Program-made: the position numbers and the translations under genes
In this document: positions 45,421 through 55,017 of the stretch, piece after piece
Layout of the letters: every line of letters begins with the position of its first letter
How positions within the stretch are numbered: position 1 is the first letter of the stretch
The notes under the pieces: model-generated
What the model was told of the DNA's origin: nothing
Databases searched by the model: none
The model's input: only the letters and a program-made list of their open reading frames with translations
NCBI RefSeq assembly: GCF_003626975.1
Contig: NZ_CP032616.1
Coordinates: 3,162,001 to 3,226,000 of the forward strand
Length of the DNA: 64,000 bases
Origin: Pseudomonas sp. DY-1
Lineage (GTDB): Bacteria; Pseudomonadota; Gammaproteobacteria; Pseudomonadales; Pseudomonadaceae
Reading direction: 5' to 3'

Positions 45421-47011
45421 TACCCTCCCCGCCCCGACAGCACTCAGCGCCCAAGGGCGGCGCATCTTCCGCCTCTACAGCCTGTATCGGCTGTTGATTG
45501 GTGTAGCACTGGTCGTACTGATCTCCAGCGAACTGGACGACAGCCTCCTGGACCTGGCGCGACCGGAGCTGTTCCGCAATGCCAGCTGGTTCTACCTGAT
45601 CCTCAATACCCTGATCGCCGCGCTGGTGCCTCGCCCCCGCAGCATGGTGCAGGTCTTCAGCCTGGCCGTGGTGGACGTAATGCTGTTGTCCTGCCTGTTC
45701 TTCGCGGCAGGCGGCACGCCCAGCGGCATCGCCAACCTCATGGTGGTTTCGGTCGCCATCTCCAACATCCTGCTGCGCGGGCGCATCGGCCTGCTGGTAG
45801 CGGCCGTGGCGGCGATCGGGCTGATCTACCTGACCTTCTACCTCAGCATCAGCCACCCGCAGGCCTCCAGTCAGTTCGTCCAGGCCGGCGGCTTCGGCGC
45901 GCTGTGCTTCGCCGCGGCACTGTTCATCCAGGGGCTGAGCCGGCGCCTGCAACTCAGCGAAACCCTCGCGGAGCAGCGCGCGGCCGACGTGGCCAACCTG
46001 GAAGCACTTAACGCTCAGATTCTGGAACGCATGCGCACTGGCATCCTGGTGCTCGACCCGGGCAATCAGATCCTGCTCGCCAACAACGGTGCGCAAACCC
46101 TGCTGGGCAAGGAAAACCTGAAAGGCCGCGCGCTGGACAGCCAATGCCGTGAGCTGCTGGCCAGCCTTCAGCACTGGCTGGCCAACCCCACCCTGCGGCC
46201 ACAGAGCCTCCAGGCCTTCGCCAATGGCCCTACCCTGCAACCCAGCTTCGTTCACTTGCAGCGTGGCAATCAGCTAAACACCCTGGTTTTTCTCGAAGAC
46301 ATCTCGCAAATCGCCCAGCAGGCCCAGCAGCTGAAACTCGCCTCCCTCGGTCGCCTGACTGCAGGCATCGCCCACGAGATCCGCAACCCCCTGGGCGCCA
46401 TCAGCCACGCAGCGCAACTCCTGCAGGAGTCGGAAGAGCTCCAGGGCCCCGATCGGCGGCTGGCGCACATTATCCAGGACCATTCGCGGCGCATGAACCT
46501 GGTGATCGAGAACGTGCTCCAACTGTCCCGACGCCGCCAGTCGGAGCCGCAGTTGCTGGACCTGAAGTACTGGCTCACCCGATTCGCCAGCGAGTTCCGC
46601 AGCTCCTCCAGCCCCAACCAGACCCTGCACCTGTCTACCCTCGGCAGTACGTTGCAGACCCGCATGGACCCCCAACAGTTGACCCAGGTGCTGACCAACC
46701 TGGTGCAGAACGGCCTGCGCTACAGCGCCAAGAAAAACGCCCAGGGCCAGGTCTGGCTCAAGCTGTTCCGTGATGCCGAAAGCGACCTGCCCATACTTGA
46801 AGTGGAGGACGATGGGGACGGCGTCCCGCCCGAGCAGGTGCACAATATCTTCGAGCCCTTCTTCACCACTGAAAGCAAGGGCACCGGCCTTGGCCTGTAC
46901 ATCTCCCGCGAGCTCTGCGAGAGCAACCAGGCCCGCCTCGACTACAAACCGCGCGAACAAGGCGGCAGCTGCTTCCGCATCACGTTCGCCCACCCGCGCA
47001 AACTGAGCTGA
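45410..47011 (+). CDS. pilS: Type IV pilus sensor histidine kinase PilS
   Basis: A 533-residue kinase. Six membrane helices lie in the first ~180 residues, then a PAS-like domain (~200-290), HisKA with the phosphorylated His322 in HEIRNPLGAISHAAQLLQE, and HATPase with NLVQNGLRYSA (N box) and GTGLGLY (G box). PilS senses PilA in the membrane and phosphorylates PilR. The start is GTG 45410 (MSADTLPAP), overlapping the upstream small gene; its length is close to the ~530 residues of PAO1 PilS. Confidence 0.97.
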   Translation: MSADTLPAPTALSAQGRRIFRLYSLYRLLIGVALVVLISSELDDSLLDLARPELFRNASWFYLILNTLIAALVPRPRSMVQVFSLAVVDVMLLSCLFFAAGGTPSGIANLMVVSVAISNILLRGRIGLLVAAVAAIGLIYLTFYLSISHPQASSQFVQAGGFGALCFAAALFIQGLSRRLQLSETLAEQRAADVANLEALNAQILERMRTGILVLDPGNQILLANNGAQTLLGKENLKGRALDSQCRELLASLQHWLANPTLRPQSLQAFANGPTLQPSFVHLQRGNQLNTLVFLEDISQIAQQAQQLKLASLGRLTAGIAHEIRNPLGAISHAAQLLQESEELQGPDRRLAHIIQDHSRRMNLVIENVLQLSRRRQSEPQLLDLKYWLTRFASEFRSSSSPNQTLHLSTLGSTLQTRMDPQQLTQVLTNLVQNGLRYSAKKNAQGQVWLKLFRDAESDLPILEVEDDGDGVPPEQVHNIFEPFFTTESKGTGLGLYISRELCESNQARLDYKPREQGGSCFRITFAHPRKLS

Positions 47012-47013
47012 CC

Positions 47014-48351
47014 ATGACCCGACAGAGAGCCCTGATCGTCGACGACGAGCCCGATATCCGCGAACTGCTGGAGATCACCCTCGGGCGGATGAAGCTCGAC
47101 ACCCGCAGCGCCCGCAACCTCAAGGAAGCCCGCGATTGGCTCGCGCGCGAGCCCTTCGACCTGTGCCTGACCGACATGCGCCTGCCCGACGGCACCGGTC
47201 TGGAACTGGTGCAGTACATCCAGCAGCGCCACCCCATGGTTCCGGTGGCGATGATCACCGCCTACGGCAGCCTCGACACCGCGGTGAACGCCCTCAAGGC
47301 CGGCGCCTTCGACTTCCTCACCAAACCGGTAGACCTTGGCCGGCTGCGCGAACTGGTCAACACCGCCTTGCGCCTGAGCGCCCCGGAAGACGGTGAGCAA
47401 CCGGTGGACGGTCGTTTGCTGGGCACCTCGCCGCCCATGAGCGCCCTGCGCAAGCAGATCCAGAAGCTCGCCCGCAGCCAGGCACCGGTGTACATCAGCG
47501 GTGAGTCGGGCAGCGGCAAGGAACTGGTGGCGCGGCTGATCCATGAGGAGGGGCCGCGCATCGACCGTCCCTTCGTACCGGTCAACTGCGGCGCCATCCC
47601 GTCCGAGCTGATGGAAAGCGAATTCTTCGGCCATAAGAAGGGCAGCTTCACCGGTGCGGTGGAAGACAAGCAGGGCCTGTTCCAGGCAGCGAATGGCGGC
47701 ACCCTCTTCCTCGACGAGGTAGCCGACCTGCCACTGGCGATGCAGGTCAAACTGCTGCGCGCCATCCAGGAAAAAGCCGTGCGCGCCGTGGGGGGGCAGC
47801 AGGAAGTAGTCGTGGACGTGCGCATCCTCAGCGCCACCCACAGGGACCTCGCCGCGGAAGTCGCCGCAGGCCGATTCCGCCAGGATCTCTACTACCGCCT
47901 CAATGTGATTGAACTCAGCGTGCCGCCACTGCGCGAGCGCCGGGAAGACATCCCGCTGCTGGCCGAAAGCATGCTCAAGCGCCTGGCCCAGCAGAGCGGC
48001 CTACCCGCCGCGAGCCTCGCTCCGGAGGCCCTGGACAAGCTCAAGTGCTATCGCTTTCCCGGTAACGTCCGCGAATTGGAGAACATGCTCGAGCGTGCCT
48101 ACACGCTCTGCGAAGACGACCAGATCCAGGCACGCGACCTGCGCCTGGCCGACGCCACCGGCCCAGCCGAGGGGGGCGAGGCCAGCCTGGCACAGATCGA
48201 CAACCTGGAAGACTACCTGGAAGACATCGAGCGCAAGCTGATCATGCAGGCACTCGAAGAAACCCGCTGGAACCGCACGGCGGCGGCGCAACGCCTGGGC
48301 CTGACGTTCCGCTCCATGCGCTATCGCCTGAAGAAGCTGGGCATCGACTGA
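47014..48351 (+). CDS. pilR: Sigma-54 response regulator PilR
   Basis: A 445-residue NtrC-type activator. The receiver domain (1-~120) has phospho-acceptor Asp54 in LTDMRLPDG. The AAA+ domain (~135-370) has Walker A GESGSGKE, the sigma-54-contacting GSFTGA loop and Walker B GGTLFLDEVADL. The C-terminal Fis-type helix-turn-helix is WNRTAAAQRLGLTFRSMRYRL. It starts 2 bp after pilS. It is the expected activator of the pilA sigma-54 promoter at 24946-24962. Confidence 0.97.
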   Translation: MTRQRALIVDDEPDIRELLEITLGRMKLDTRSARNLKEARDWLAREPFDLCLTDMRLPDGTGLELVQYIQQRHPMVPVAMITAYGSLDTAVNALKAGAFDFLTKPVDLGRLRELVNTALRLSAPEDGEQPVDGRLLGTSPPMSALRKQIQKLARSQAPVYISGESGSGKELVARLIHEEGPRIDRPFVPVNCGAIPSELMESEFFGHKKGSFTGAVEDKQGLFQAANGGTLFLDEVADLPLAMQVKLLRAIQEKAVRAVGGQQEVVVDVRILSATHRDLAAEVAAGRFRQDLYYRLNVIELSVPPLRERREDIPLLAESMLKRLAQQSGLPAASLAPEALDKLKCYRFPGNVRELENMLERAYTLCEDDQIQARDLRLADATGPAEGGEASLAQIDNLEDYLEDIERKLIMQALEETRWNRTAAAQRLGLTFRSMRYRLKKLGID

Positions 48352-48416
48352 TGCCCAGCGCCGCCACTCCAGGCGAGCATGTCGTCAAGTAACTCGTCCG
48401 GGAAGGCGGTACTCCA

Positions 48417-48833
48417 CTACCAGCACTGGGCCGCCGTGCGAGTGGCATTGGCCAGCGTACGCTCGCCGGTGTGGCTGATCTGGAAGTCGCCGCACGGATC
48501 GTTCGCCATACTGCCGGTACGGGTAGCCCGCAACTGGTAAGTGGTAGCTGTCGTTGCGCCTTGGGCGGCGATGGTGTAGTTGGCCGCCCCCGAAGCCGGC
48601 GCCTGGGAGGCGAAGCTATCGGCAAAATTGCCTTCGGCGTCCAGGTAGGAGCCGTGGGTGGAGTAATAGCGCTCCAGCGCCTGTGCACCCTCCATCAAGG
48701 CAGCCTTCACCTCAGCCCGCTTGCCCCGCCGCACATGCTCTGTGTAGTTGGGATAAGCGATCGCGGCGAGGATGCCGATCACCACTACCACGATCATCAG
48801 CTCAATCAGGGTGAACGCCTTGCTGCTTCTCAT
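48417..48833 (-). CDS. pilE: Minor pilin PilE (operon 1)
   Basis: A 138-residue pilin-like protein with N-terminus MRSSKA then [22 protein letters not shown]. Glu5 is present, but the residue before the cleavage point is Ala (codon GCG) instead of the usual Gly, which may slow PilD processing. A C-terminal cysteine pair (PCGDFQ ... AAQCW) is typical. The ATG at 48833 overlaps the pilY1 stop (ATGA). It is the last gene of operon 1 and converges with pilR. It should prime pilus assembly with the other minor pilins. Confidence 0.92.
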   Translation of the reverse strand: MRSSKAFTLIELMIVVVVIGILAAIAYPNYTEHVRRGKRAEVKAALMEGAQALERYYSTHGSYLDAEGNFADSFASQAPASGAANYTIAAQGATTATTYQLRATRTGSMANDPCGDFQISHTGERTLANATRTAAQCW

Positions 48834-51800
48834 CGAATCTGGTTCCAAGACTGACGGCCTTCGAGAACATTGATGGTATTGGCGGCCGGAATGCAGTCAT
48901 TCACCCCGGTACCGCGGCAAAGCCAGTACTTCTGCGGATCGATCAGGTCGAACGAGCCGGTGGGAATGCTACCGGACGAGCCAATGCCGGACGGTGGAAG
49001 CTTGCGGTCACCAACAGTCACCATGTCCGCTTCGGTGAACTTGCCATCCTTGTTCAAGTCCAGCAGGACATAATTGAGCCGCCCGCCAGTAGCCATATCG
49101 AGCACCATTGTCCAGCCGGAGCCACCGGCCAAGCAGGGGTCAGAAGAGGGAATGGCAGTTTCGACGACCAGACGATTGAGCAGGATGCGCGGAGCGAAAA
49201 TAACCCGCTCGCCCTGGGCGCCTTTGATCGGAGAAGTCAGTTCGAGATACCAGCCACGCTTGTTGCTCCAGTCAATTGCGGTGGCCGGTGCGTCGAGTAC
49301 CCGCACATCCCGATCGAAGGCTTCCCCCTCGAACAGGATTGAGCGCTGGTCAAGGTTCGAACGGCCAATGAAAGCGGTTGAGGCGCCGGTGCTCGTCAGC
49401 TTGTCCCAGATGCCGTAGAAGCTCTGTTTGGACGTGTCGACCACATCACTAGCGGTGTAGAGCCGGCCGGTGCCGAAGTAGACGACGACGCCCTGCGACA
49501 CGCCATCCGGGTGGTAGGCGATTTCCGGCTTGACGGTGATCGGTTGGCGCGCGCCAGCGGTATCTGTAGCAACGTACAGCGGCTGTGGTTTGTTGCCTGA
49601 GCTCAGGTTGACTTCGAAATCGCCAACACCGGAACCATTGCCCTTGAGGTTGAACTTCCACAGGTTTCCGCTCAGGTCGCCGGCATACACATCCTTCACG
49701 TAGATGTTGCCCGAGCTGTCAGTGGCGTATACGAAGGATGGGCTGGACAGGCCGCCCGTCGCCTTGCCCGCGCGAACTTTGTTCACGGCGCCGGTCGCCA
49801 GATCGACGATGAACAACACCGAGTCATCATTGGTGCTGCCGTAGCCATTACCGAAGATCGCCGCCCAGCTGCCGTCCTTCATGCGCCCGACCAACGGCTC
49901 GCCGAAGTTGTAGCCCAGATCGGCATCATCCTTGATCTCCCACAACACCTTGCTGGCGCTGAAGCCCGTGCCGGAGGCGTCTGTGACGTCCAGGGCAAAG
50001 ACGCTTTTCCCTCCGGCCCCGAGGCTGCCCAGAAGCACGGTACGCCACGCACCATTCAGACGGGCATCGCGAATGTGCAGCTTTCCGTCCACGAAGTAGC
50101 GGTGCTTGTAGTCGCTATTAGCCAGGAGTTTGGCATTACCCAAGACGCCGTTGGGCATGTAGGCGAACAACTCATTGCCATTGTTGGCGTTGAAGGCGTG
50201 CAGGAAGCCATCGTTAGCGCCGACGAACAGCACCGGTGGCTTGCTCGACTTGGCTGCGACGAACTCGGCGTAGGTCTGGTCGCCGCTTGCTACGGGTACT
50301 CGCCCATGGAAGCCCCAGTCCTGCTTGTTGGCCAACACCAGGGTGGAGTTGACGACATCGCCGAGCAGGGTCGAGCGTTTGCGGAACTTCCTGCCGGCCG
50401 GCGCCTCGTTCGTCCGGCTGCCCATCAGGTAGTTGAACAGCGCCTCATCATCGTTGAAATACACCTTGAGTTCTGCGCCAAGGCTGCTCCAGTTCAAAGC
50501 CAGGCCATGGTTGGTGCCCGCCGCACCATCGTGAGTGAACAGACTTCGCGAGCTGAGCCCCAGTTTCTGCCCCGCCTCCCAGACTTCCTCGAAAACGATG
50601 CCGGCGCTGGTCTGCATGGGCTTTTTCGCGAGCAATTTTCCGGACCAGTCCGAGCTGGTATAGAAGGCCTCGTAGACCAGGGTGTTGCTGTCTAGACGAC
50701 GGGCATTGGGCACGGCCGAGGTGTTCGACCCGGTACGATCGCTGATCGACGCGAGAGTCTCACCCAAGGCGCTGGCGAACTGCTGCGGGTCCTGGGCGCT
50801 GAAGAAACCTCCCCGACCATTCATCGCCGCGTGCAGCAGGTCATCCAGCTTCGCCGGCTCGCTGCTGGTCGGGCTTGGCCAAGTCACCGATGCACCATTC
50901 TTGACAGCGGCGAATGCAGTCTGCGGGTCGACGGTCCCGCTCATGCCCAGTCCGACCCCGAAGGTCACCATGTGCTGCCAGAACGCGGGGTCGGCCGAAT
51001 CGGTCGGCACACGGTTGTCCAGGGCGTTATGCAGGTCGCGACTCCAGTAGTACATGGCGACGTCCGCCAGGGTGTTCTCCGAGCTGTCGCTGAACGGCGC
51101 TTTGGGCACATAGCGATAGCTCCGCCCATCCGGCCCGCTGATGGTCGGGCCGTTACTGTTATCAACGTTGGCGCGCGCGCCCTCCTTGGAGGCGGCGTCA
51201 CCGTTCCAGTAGCCGTCCGTGGTCAGGATCGTGTAGCTCTGGCGGCAGGCATACTCCTTGCCCCCGGTCTGGCCCGGAGTCGAACTCCAGGGCCCCGACT
51301 CGTCCTTGCGCGAGTAATACTCGCCTGCATCACCTAGCGCCTTGCGCAGGGGGGTACCTCCCGAGGCGCTGGCAGCGAACAGCCAGTCATAAAACTCGGA
51401 GCGCCCGGTTCCCTCAAATCGACGCACGCCGCGCGCCAGGGTATCGGTCAGGTTGATTGCACCGTAGCCAACCCGAATATCCCCGGGCAGCGCGGAAAAC
51501 GCCTGGCTGACCCCTGCCTTGGCCGACATGATGCGAGTCCGATAGTAGGAGAACCAGTTGGCGAAGTTCTGCTGCTCGGAGGTGCCTACGCTACGCTCGG
51601 CATAGCAGGCATCCTGGCGGGGGTTGCTTGCACAGCTGCCCCCTCCAACATATTCGTAATAGAAAGCGGCACCTGCGCCACTCTCCGCCCCCACGGCAAA
51701 ACCGTTGTAGTACTCGACGTTGCTGCAACGCCTGTTCAAGCACTCGTAGCTATTGGGCGAGAAGTAGTCATCCATGATCGCCATGTAGTCGTTGCCGAGG

Positions 51801-52255
51801 TTGACCGTCTGCCCCCCCGTATAACCATCCACGAATGCGGCTGCGAAGGTTGCATTGGCATAGCGTTGGCCGTCGCTCTTGACTGGCGGCAGGTACTGTA
51901 CGGCCGGGTTGTAGTAGGACTTGTTCAGGTGGCTGGAAGCCAGGTAGCGATGACTCGCCTTCGAGCAGAAATGCAGGTTCTTGCCGGCATAGCTGCCCCG
52001 CCCCGTGCACTCCCGCCGCTCGTACCATTCGCCCGTGCGCTCCAGATACGCGGGCTTGAGCTCATCGGGGAGGAAGCCCCAGCGCATCGAGCCGGAATCA
52101 TCCAGGATAAACATGAGGTTGGGCTCGACCTGACCACCCAGGTTCAACGGAACCTGCCCGGGTACAAATGCTGCCAGGGCACTATGGCTGACCATAAAAG
52201 TCAGCAGGCCGGCCACCAGTGCCCGTACCGCAAACGCATATTTCGAGCGGATCAT
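48830..52255 (-). CDS. pilY1: Type IV pilus tip adhesin PilY1 (operon 1)
   Basis: A 1141-residue secreted protein. The signal peptide is followed by an N-terminal von Willebrand A-like region with a MIDAS sequence FILDDSGSM (residues ~68-76), and a C-terminal PilC beta-propeller domain (~560-1050; VLFVGANDGFLHAFN). An EF-hand-like DLNKDGKFTEAD is at ~1066-1077. PilY1 acts at the pilus tip in adhesion, mechanosensing and retraction control. I see no RGD motif. The start MIRSKYAFAV at 52255 is chosen because the earlier start overlaps pilX. No pilY2 lies between it and pilE. Confidence 0.93.
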   Translation of the reverse strand: MIRSKYAFAVRALVAGLLTFMVSHSALAAFVPGQVPLNLGGQVEPNLMFILDDSGSMRWGFLPDELKPAYLERTGEWYERRECTGRGSYAGKNLHFCSKASHRYLASSHLNKSYYNPAVQYLPPVKSDGQRYANATFAAAFVDGYTGGQTVNLGNDYMAIMDDYFSPNSYECLNRRCSNVEYYNGFAVGAESGAGAAFYYEYVGGGSCASNPRQDACYAERSVGTSEQQNFANWFSYYRTRIMSAKAGVSQAFSALPGDIRVGYGAINLTDTLARGVRRFEGTGRSEFYDWLFAASASGGTPLRKALGDAGEYYSRKDESGPWSSTPGQTGGKEYACRQSYTILTTDGYWNGDAASKEGARANVDNSNGPTISGPDGRSYRYVPKAPFSDSSENTLADVAMYYWSRDLHNALDNRVPTDSADPAFWQHMVTFGVGLGMSGTVDPQTAFAAVKNGASVTWPSPTSSEPAKLDDLLHAAMNGRGGFFSAQDPQQFASALGETLASISDRTGSNTSAVPNARRLDSNTLVYEAFYTSSDWSGKLLAKKPMQTSAGIVFEEVWEAGQKLGLSSRSLFTHDGAAGTNHGLALNWSSLGAELKVYFNDDEALFNYLMGSRTNEAPAGRKFRKRSTLLGDVVNSTLVLANKQDWGFHGRVPVASGDQTYAEFVAAKSSKPPVLFVGANDGFLHAFNANNGNELFAYMPNGVLGNAKLLANSDYKHRYFVDGKLHIRDARLNGAWRTVLLGSLGAGGKSVFALDVTDASGTGFSASKVLWEIKDDADLGYNFGEPLVGRMKDGSWAAIFGNGYGSTNDDSVLFIVDLATGAVNKVRAGKATGGLSSPSFVYATDSSGNIYVKDVYAGDLSGNLWKFNLKGNGSGVGDFEVNLSSGNKPQPLYVATDTAGARQPITVKPEIAYHPDGVSQGVVVYFGTGRLYTASDVVDTSKQSFYGIWDKLTSTGASTAFIGRSNLDQRSILFEGEAFDRDVRVLDAPATAIDWSNKRGWYLELTSPIKGAQGERVIFAPRILLNRLVVETAIPSSDPCLAGGSGWTMVLDMATGGRLNYVLLDLNKDGKFTEADMVTVGDRKLPPSGIGSSGSIPTGSFDLIDPQKYWLCRGTGVNDCIPAANTINVLEGRQSWNQIR

Positions 52256-52271
52256 CCGTGTCTTCCTTCGA

Positions 52272-52784
52272 TCAGTTCTGGCTGCGGATGGCAATGGCCA
52301 CGGTGGAGCGCAGGTGCACTTCGGCATCCCCGCCGGCATAACCGGTGGCCTCGACGTTGAACAGATAGGTCCGGCTCAGGCAGTCGAACGCCCGGTTCTC
52401 GGCAATCGAACCGTCGGTTTCGCAGACGAAGCTGGTCGCGCCACCCGACGCTCCGTAAAAGTTGCGAACCTGACAGACCGGCTGCCGCGGTTTGTTGTGA
52501 AGTTCGGCGGGAGGGGTCCATTGCGTAGCCGTCACCGTCGGGCAATCGGCCTTCGCCAGGAACAACTGGGTAGGATCGACGCTGGCTTCCACCTGCTGTC
52601 GCACATAGGCCTCGCCCACCCGCAAGGCGCTCTCGGCTGCCTGGAACGCCACGTTGTAGTCCCGCGCGCCGCCGGCCATACGCTCCTGCAGGGTGCTGCC
52701 GGACATCGCCGTAACCCCCAACACGGTTAGTGCCAGGAGTGCGATCAGGCAAACCAGCAGCACTGCTCCTTTTTGCTTTTGCAT
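52272..52784 (-). CDS. pilX: Minor pilin PilX (operon 1)
   Basis: A 170-residue minor pilin: leader MQKQKG, then a hydrophobic helix AVLLVCLIALLALTVLG. It lacks Glu5, as is usual for PilX-type pilins. It has the GGARDYNVAFQAAESALR motif typical of PilX/PilX_N. AAGGA lies 5 nt before ATG 52784; the upstream in-frame extension is rejected. It works with PilV, PilW and PilE in the tip complex that carries PilY1. Confidence 0.9.
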   Translation of the reverse strand: MQKQKGAVLLVCLIALLALTVLGVTAMSGSTLQERMAGGARDYNVAFQAAESALRVGEAYVRQQVEASVDPTQLFLAKADCPTVTATQWTPPAELHNKPRQPVCQVRNFYGASGGATSFVCETDGSIAENRAFDCLSRTYLFNVEATGYAGGDAEVHLRSTVAIAIRSQN

Positions 52785-52800
52785 GCTTATCCTTGCCTCA

Positions 52801-53832
52801 TCAGTCGACCCGATTGCGCAGGGCCACAACTGTGCTGAATACCTGGCGCAGGCGCCCATCCGCCGCCACTGCCGCCCCCCCGAACTGGACAGCCTGGTCC
52901 AGCGCTCCCACCACTCGCTCATTGCTGACCAGCAGCAGATCGATCTTCACCGTGCGGACATCATCCCAACGGTTCGCCGCTTCCACCTCGGCCGGGCTCA
53001 GGTAGGTCTGCACACCAACACTGTTATTCACCGCCACGCCGAAACTGGTGCGCAGCGACTCCACACCCTCCACGACCTCGTTGGTCTGCGGTGGAACCTG
53101 CGCCGCATCGCGGACAAACAATGCACGGATAGGCTGCCCGTTTGCCGTGACGCGGCCGGTATCCGCCACGTAAAAGGTCCTGTAGGCGAAGCCCACTACT
53201 CGCGCAGGGCTGTTGAATGCGATATCCGAGAATTTGAAGCCGCCGCATTTGGCGTTCTTGTCATTGGTGCTCGCGGCATGAGTCAGTGTCACCTGGCCTG
53301 AACCCGACGAGTTCGGCTTGTTGGTGATGCGGATGACTACCGCCTTCTCCATGTCTTGCACCATCACCGCATGGTCCTGCTGCATGCTTGGGCAATAGGC
53401 CGTAACCTTGAGATTCGCATTGAGTGACGGTTTGAGCAGTTCACCCGCGGTCAGAAAGGACTCGCAGCCATCGTTGGCGAAGATCGCCACCTGGTCAGTG
53501 CCTACCGCCCCAAGCTCGTCGGTTGCCGTGATGCGCCGGCCCCATATGGGGCGATTCATGGCACTCCATCCACCTGGGTCTCCGTTGGCGGCGACCACGC
53601 AGATGTCCTCCTCATCAAGCCGAGCCCCCACCCCAACGCCCGCAGTGCGCAGTTCGGCAGCCAGGTATTGCAGGGCGAAGCGCCCGTTTTCCTGCAGGTT
53701 TCCCGCGACCCCCCGGAGAAGGAAGGTGTTCTTGTTGCTGATGAAGACCTGGAGAACCGCCAGACTGATGACCAAGCCAATCGCCATGGCCACCATCAGC
53801 TCCACCAGGCTCAAGCCGCGTTGCTTGTGCAT
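52801..53832 (-). CDS. pilW: Minor pilin PilW (operon 1)
   Basis: A 343-residue, large minor pilin. The leader MHKQRG is followed by LSLVELMVAMAIGLVISLAV with Glu5, then GVAGNLQENGRFALQYLAAELR, a PilW hallmark. GTG 53838 is two codons upstream of the chosen ATG 53832. Positioned between pilV and pilX. Confidence 0.92.
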   Translation of the reverse strand: MHKQRGLSLVELMVAMAIGLVISLAVLQVFISNKNTFLLRGVAGNLQENGRFALQYLAAELRTAGVGVGARLDEEDICVVAANGDPGGWSAMNRPIWGRRITATDELGAVGTDQVAIFANDGCESFLTAGELLKPSLNANLKVTAYCPSMQQDHAVMVQDMEKAVVIRITNKPNSSGSGQVTLTHAASTNDKNAKCGGFKFSDIAFNSPARVVGFAYRTFYVADTGRVTANGQPIRALFVRDAAQVPPQTNEVVEGVESLRTSFGVAVNNSVGVQTYLSPAEVEAANRWDDVRTVKIDLLLVSNERVVGALDQAVQFGGAAVAADGRLRQVFSTVVALRNRVD

Positions 53833-53842
53833 GAGCACCCCG

Positions 53843-54280
53843 TCAAATCTGCGTGACGAAGGAGAATTGCTGGGCGGCGCTACCCCCCACCCGCTCCTCG
53901 TTCCATTGAACGATTACCGTGAAGCGGCCACCGTTCTGCACGACACCGCCATTCCCCTCTGGTAGTTGCCTGGCAAGGTTGGCGCGCCATTCCGCCAGGT
54001 CCCGCTGGAAAGGCAGGCAGGTTTCCTTCGCCGGATCACAGGCCAAGGCGGCACCGACCGCCAGGTTGTAGAACCCTGCCTGCGCATCGCCTCGCGCGGC
54101 GCGCATGCGATCAGCCATCTCATAGGCCAGGAAGGTCGCATGGGAGCGCACGGACGCTAGCTGGTTGGCCTTAAGCGCGGTGAGCTGCATGGCTGCCAGA
54201 CCCATTACTCCGATGGAGAAAAGGAGCACCGCGACCAGGACTTCGATGAGGGAGGCTCCCCGCTGGTACGACACCCTCAT
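53843..54280 (-). CDS. pilV: Minor pilin PilV (operon 1)
   Basis: A 145-residue minor pilin: leader MRVSYQRG, then ASLIEVLVAVLLFSIGVMGLA with Glu5. The helix continuation AMQLTALKANQLASVRSHA and MADRMRAARGDA are PilV features. It overlaps the fimU stop by ATGA. Confidence 0.92.
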   Translation of the reverse strand: MRVSYQRGASLIEVLVAVLLFSIGVMGLAAMQLTALKANQLASVRSHATFLAYEMADRMRAARGDAQAGFYNLAVGAALACDPAKETCLPFQRDLAEWRANLARQLPEGNGGVVQNGGRFTVIVQWNEERVGGSAAQQFSFVTQI

Positions 54281-54744
54281 TTGCAGCTTCCCCTCTTCAG
54301 AGAAATCGAACCGGACAGTTCAATGGAAACACTGCGATTGAAGGTGGCGCAGCCCAGCGACGTATCCTTTGCCGTCAGGGTAAGCGCCATCTTCGCCGCG
54401 CTTACCAGCCGGCCCTGCGAGTCGAAGAGGATGTTTTGCAGCCCTGTCGGGGTGACCGCCAATGCGTTCAGGGGAGGGAAACGGCGCAACTCCAAGCTGT
54501 CCCGCTCGCGCAACAACTGCCAGCTACCATCGGTTGCCAGCGGCCCCTTCAGCCTGATGGTCTGCGCTCCCTGGACTGCTTCGCGGCGCGCATAGTTGAG
54601 CATGCCGGAGAACGCATCAAGTTCTGCCGCTGCCTGGCTCTCGCGAAGTAATTGGGAGAAGTTCGGTGCTGCCAATCCGATCAATACTGCGAGCACGACA
54701 AGCGTGACCAGCAGTTCGATCAACGTAAATCCTCGCTGCGACAT
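54277..54744 (-). CDS. fimU: Minor pilin FimU/GspH type (operon 1)
   Basis: A 155-residue GspH-family pilin: MSQRG then FTLIELLVTLVVLAVLIGLA with Glu5, and MLNYARREAVQ typical of FimT/FimU. It is first in operon 1 by order fimU-pilV-pilW-pilX-pilY1-pilE, as in P. aeruginosa. FimU rather than FimT is chosen from position. Confidence 0.88.
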   Translation of the reverse strand: MSQRGFTLIELLVTLVVLAVLIGLAAPNFSQLLRESQAAAELDAFSGMLNYARREAVQGAQTIRLKGPLATDGSWQLLRERDSLELRRFPPLNALAVTPTGLQNILFDSQGRLVSAAKMALTLTAKDTSLGCATFNRSVSIELSGSISLKRGSCK

Positions 54745-54830
54745 TCCCTGCCCTCAAAGGATGGTGCAAACCTGAGCGGGCAGACACCCGCGCGACGGAG
54801 TTTCCTACCCCGACCTTGCCGACCTTCCAT

Positions 54831-54839
54831 GACGAGCGG
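54831..54839 (-). promoter_or_regulatory. Possible AlgR site upstream of fimU operon
   Basis: The minus strand reads CCGCTCGTC, one base from the AlgR box CCGTTCGTC, about 87 bp upstream of fimU. AlgR activates the fimU operon in P. aeruginosa. A nine-base near match may be chance. Confidence 0.3.
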
Positions 54840-55017
54840 TCGATAATTAACGACCGGCGGCAATTTACGCGCGAATAGTAGCTGATTGGTACTACCGTTT
54901 TAAATCACGTTTTATGAACTGCGAGCTTGCCCACAAGATTGACCGGGACGGTGCAGCAGAACGGGCCACCGGGCCTGGCCTGGTAATCACGCACTGTCCC
55001 TAACGCCAAGGCGTCCG

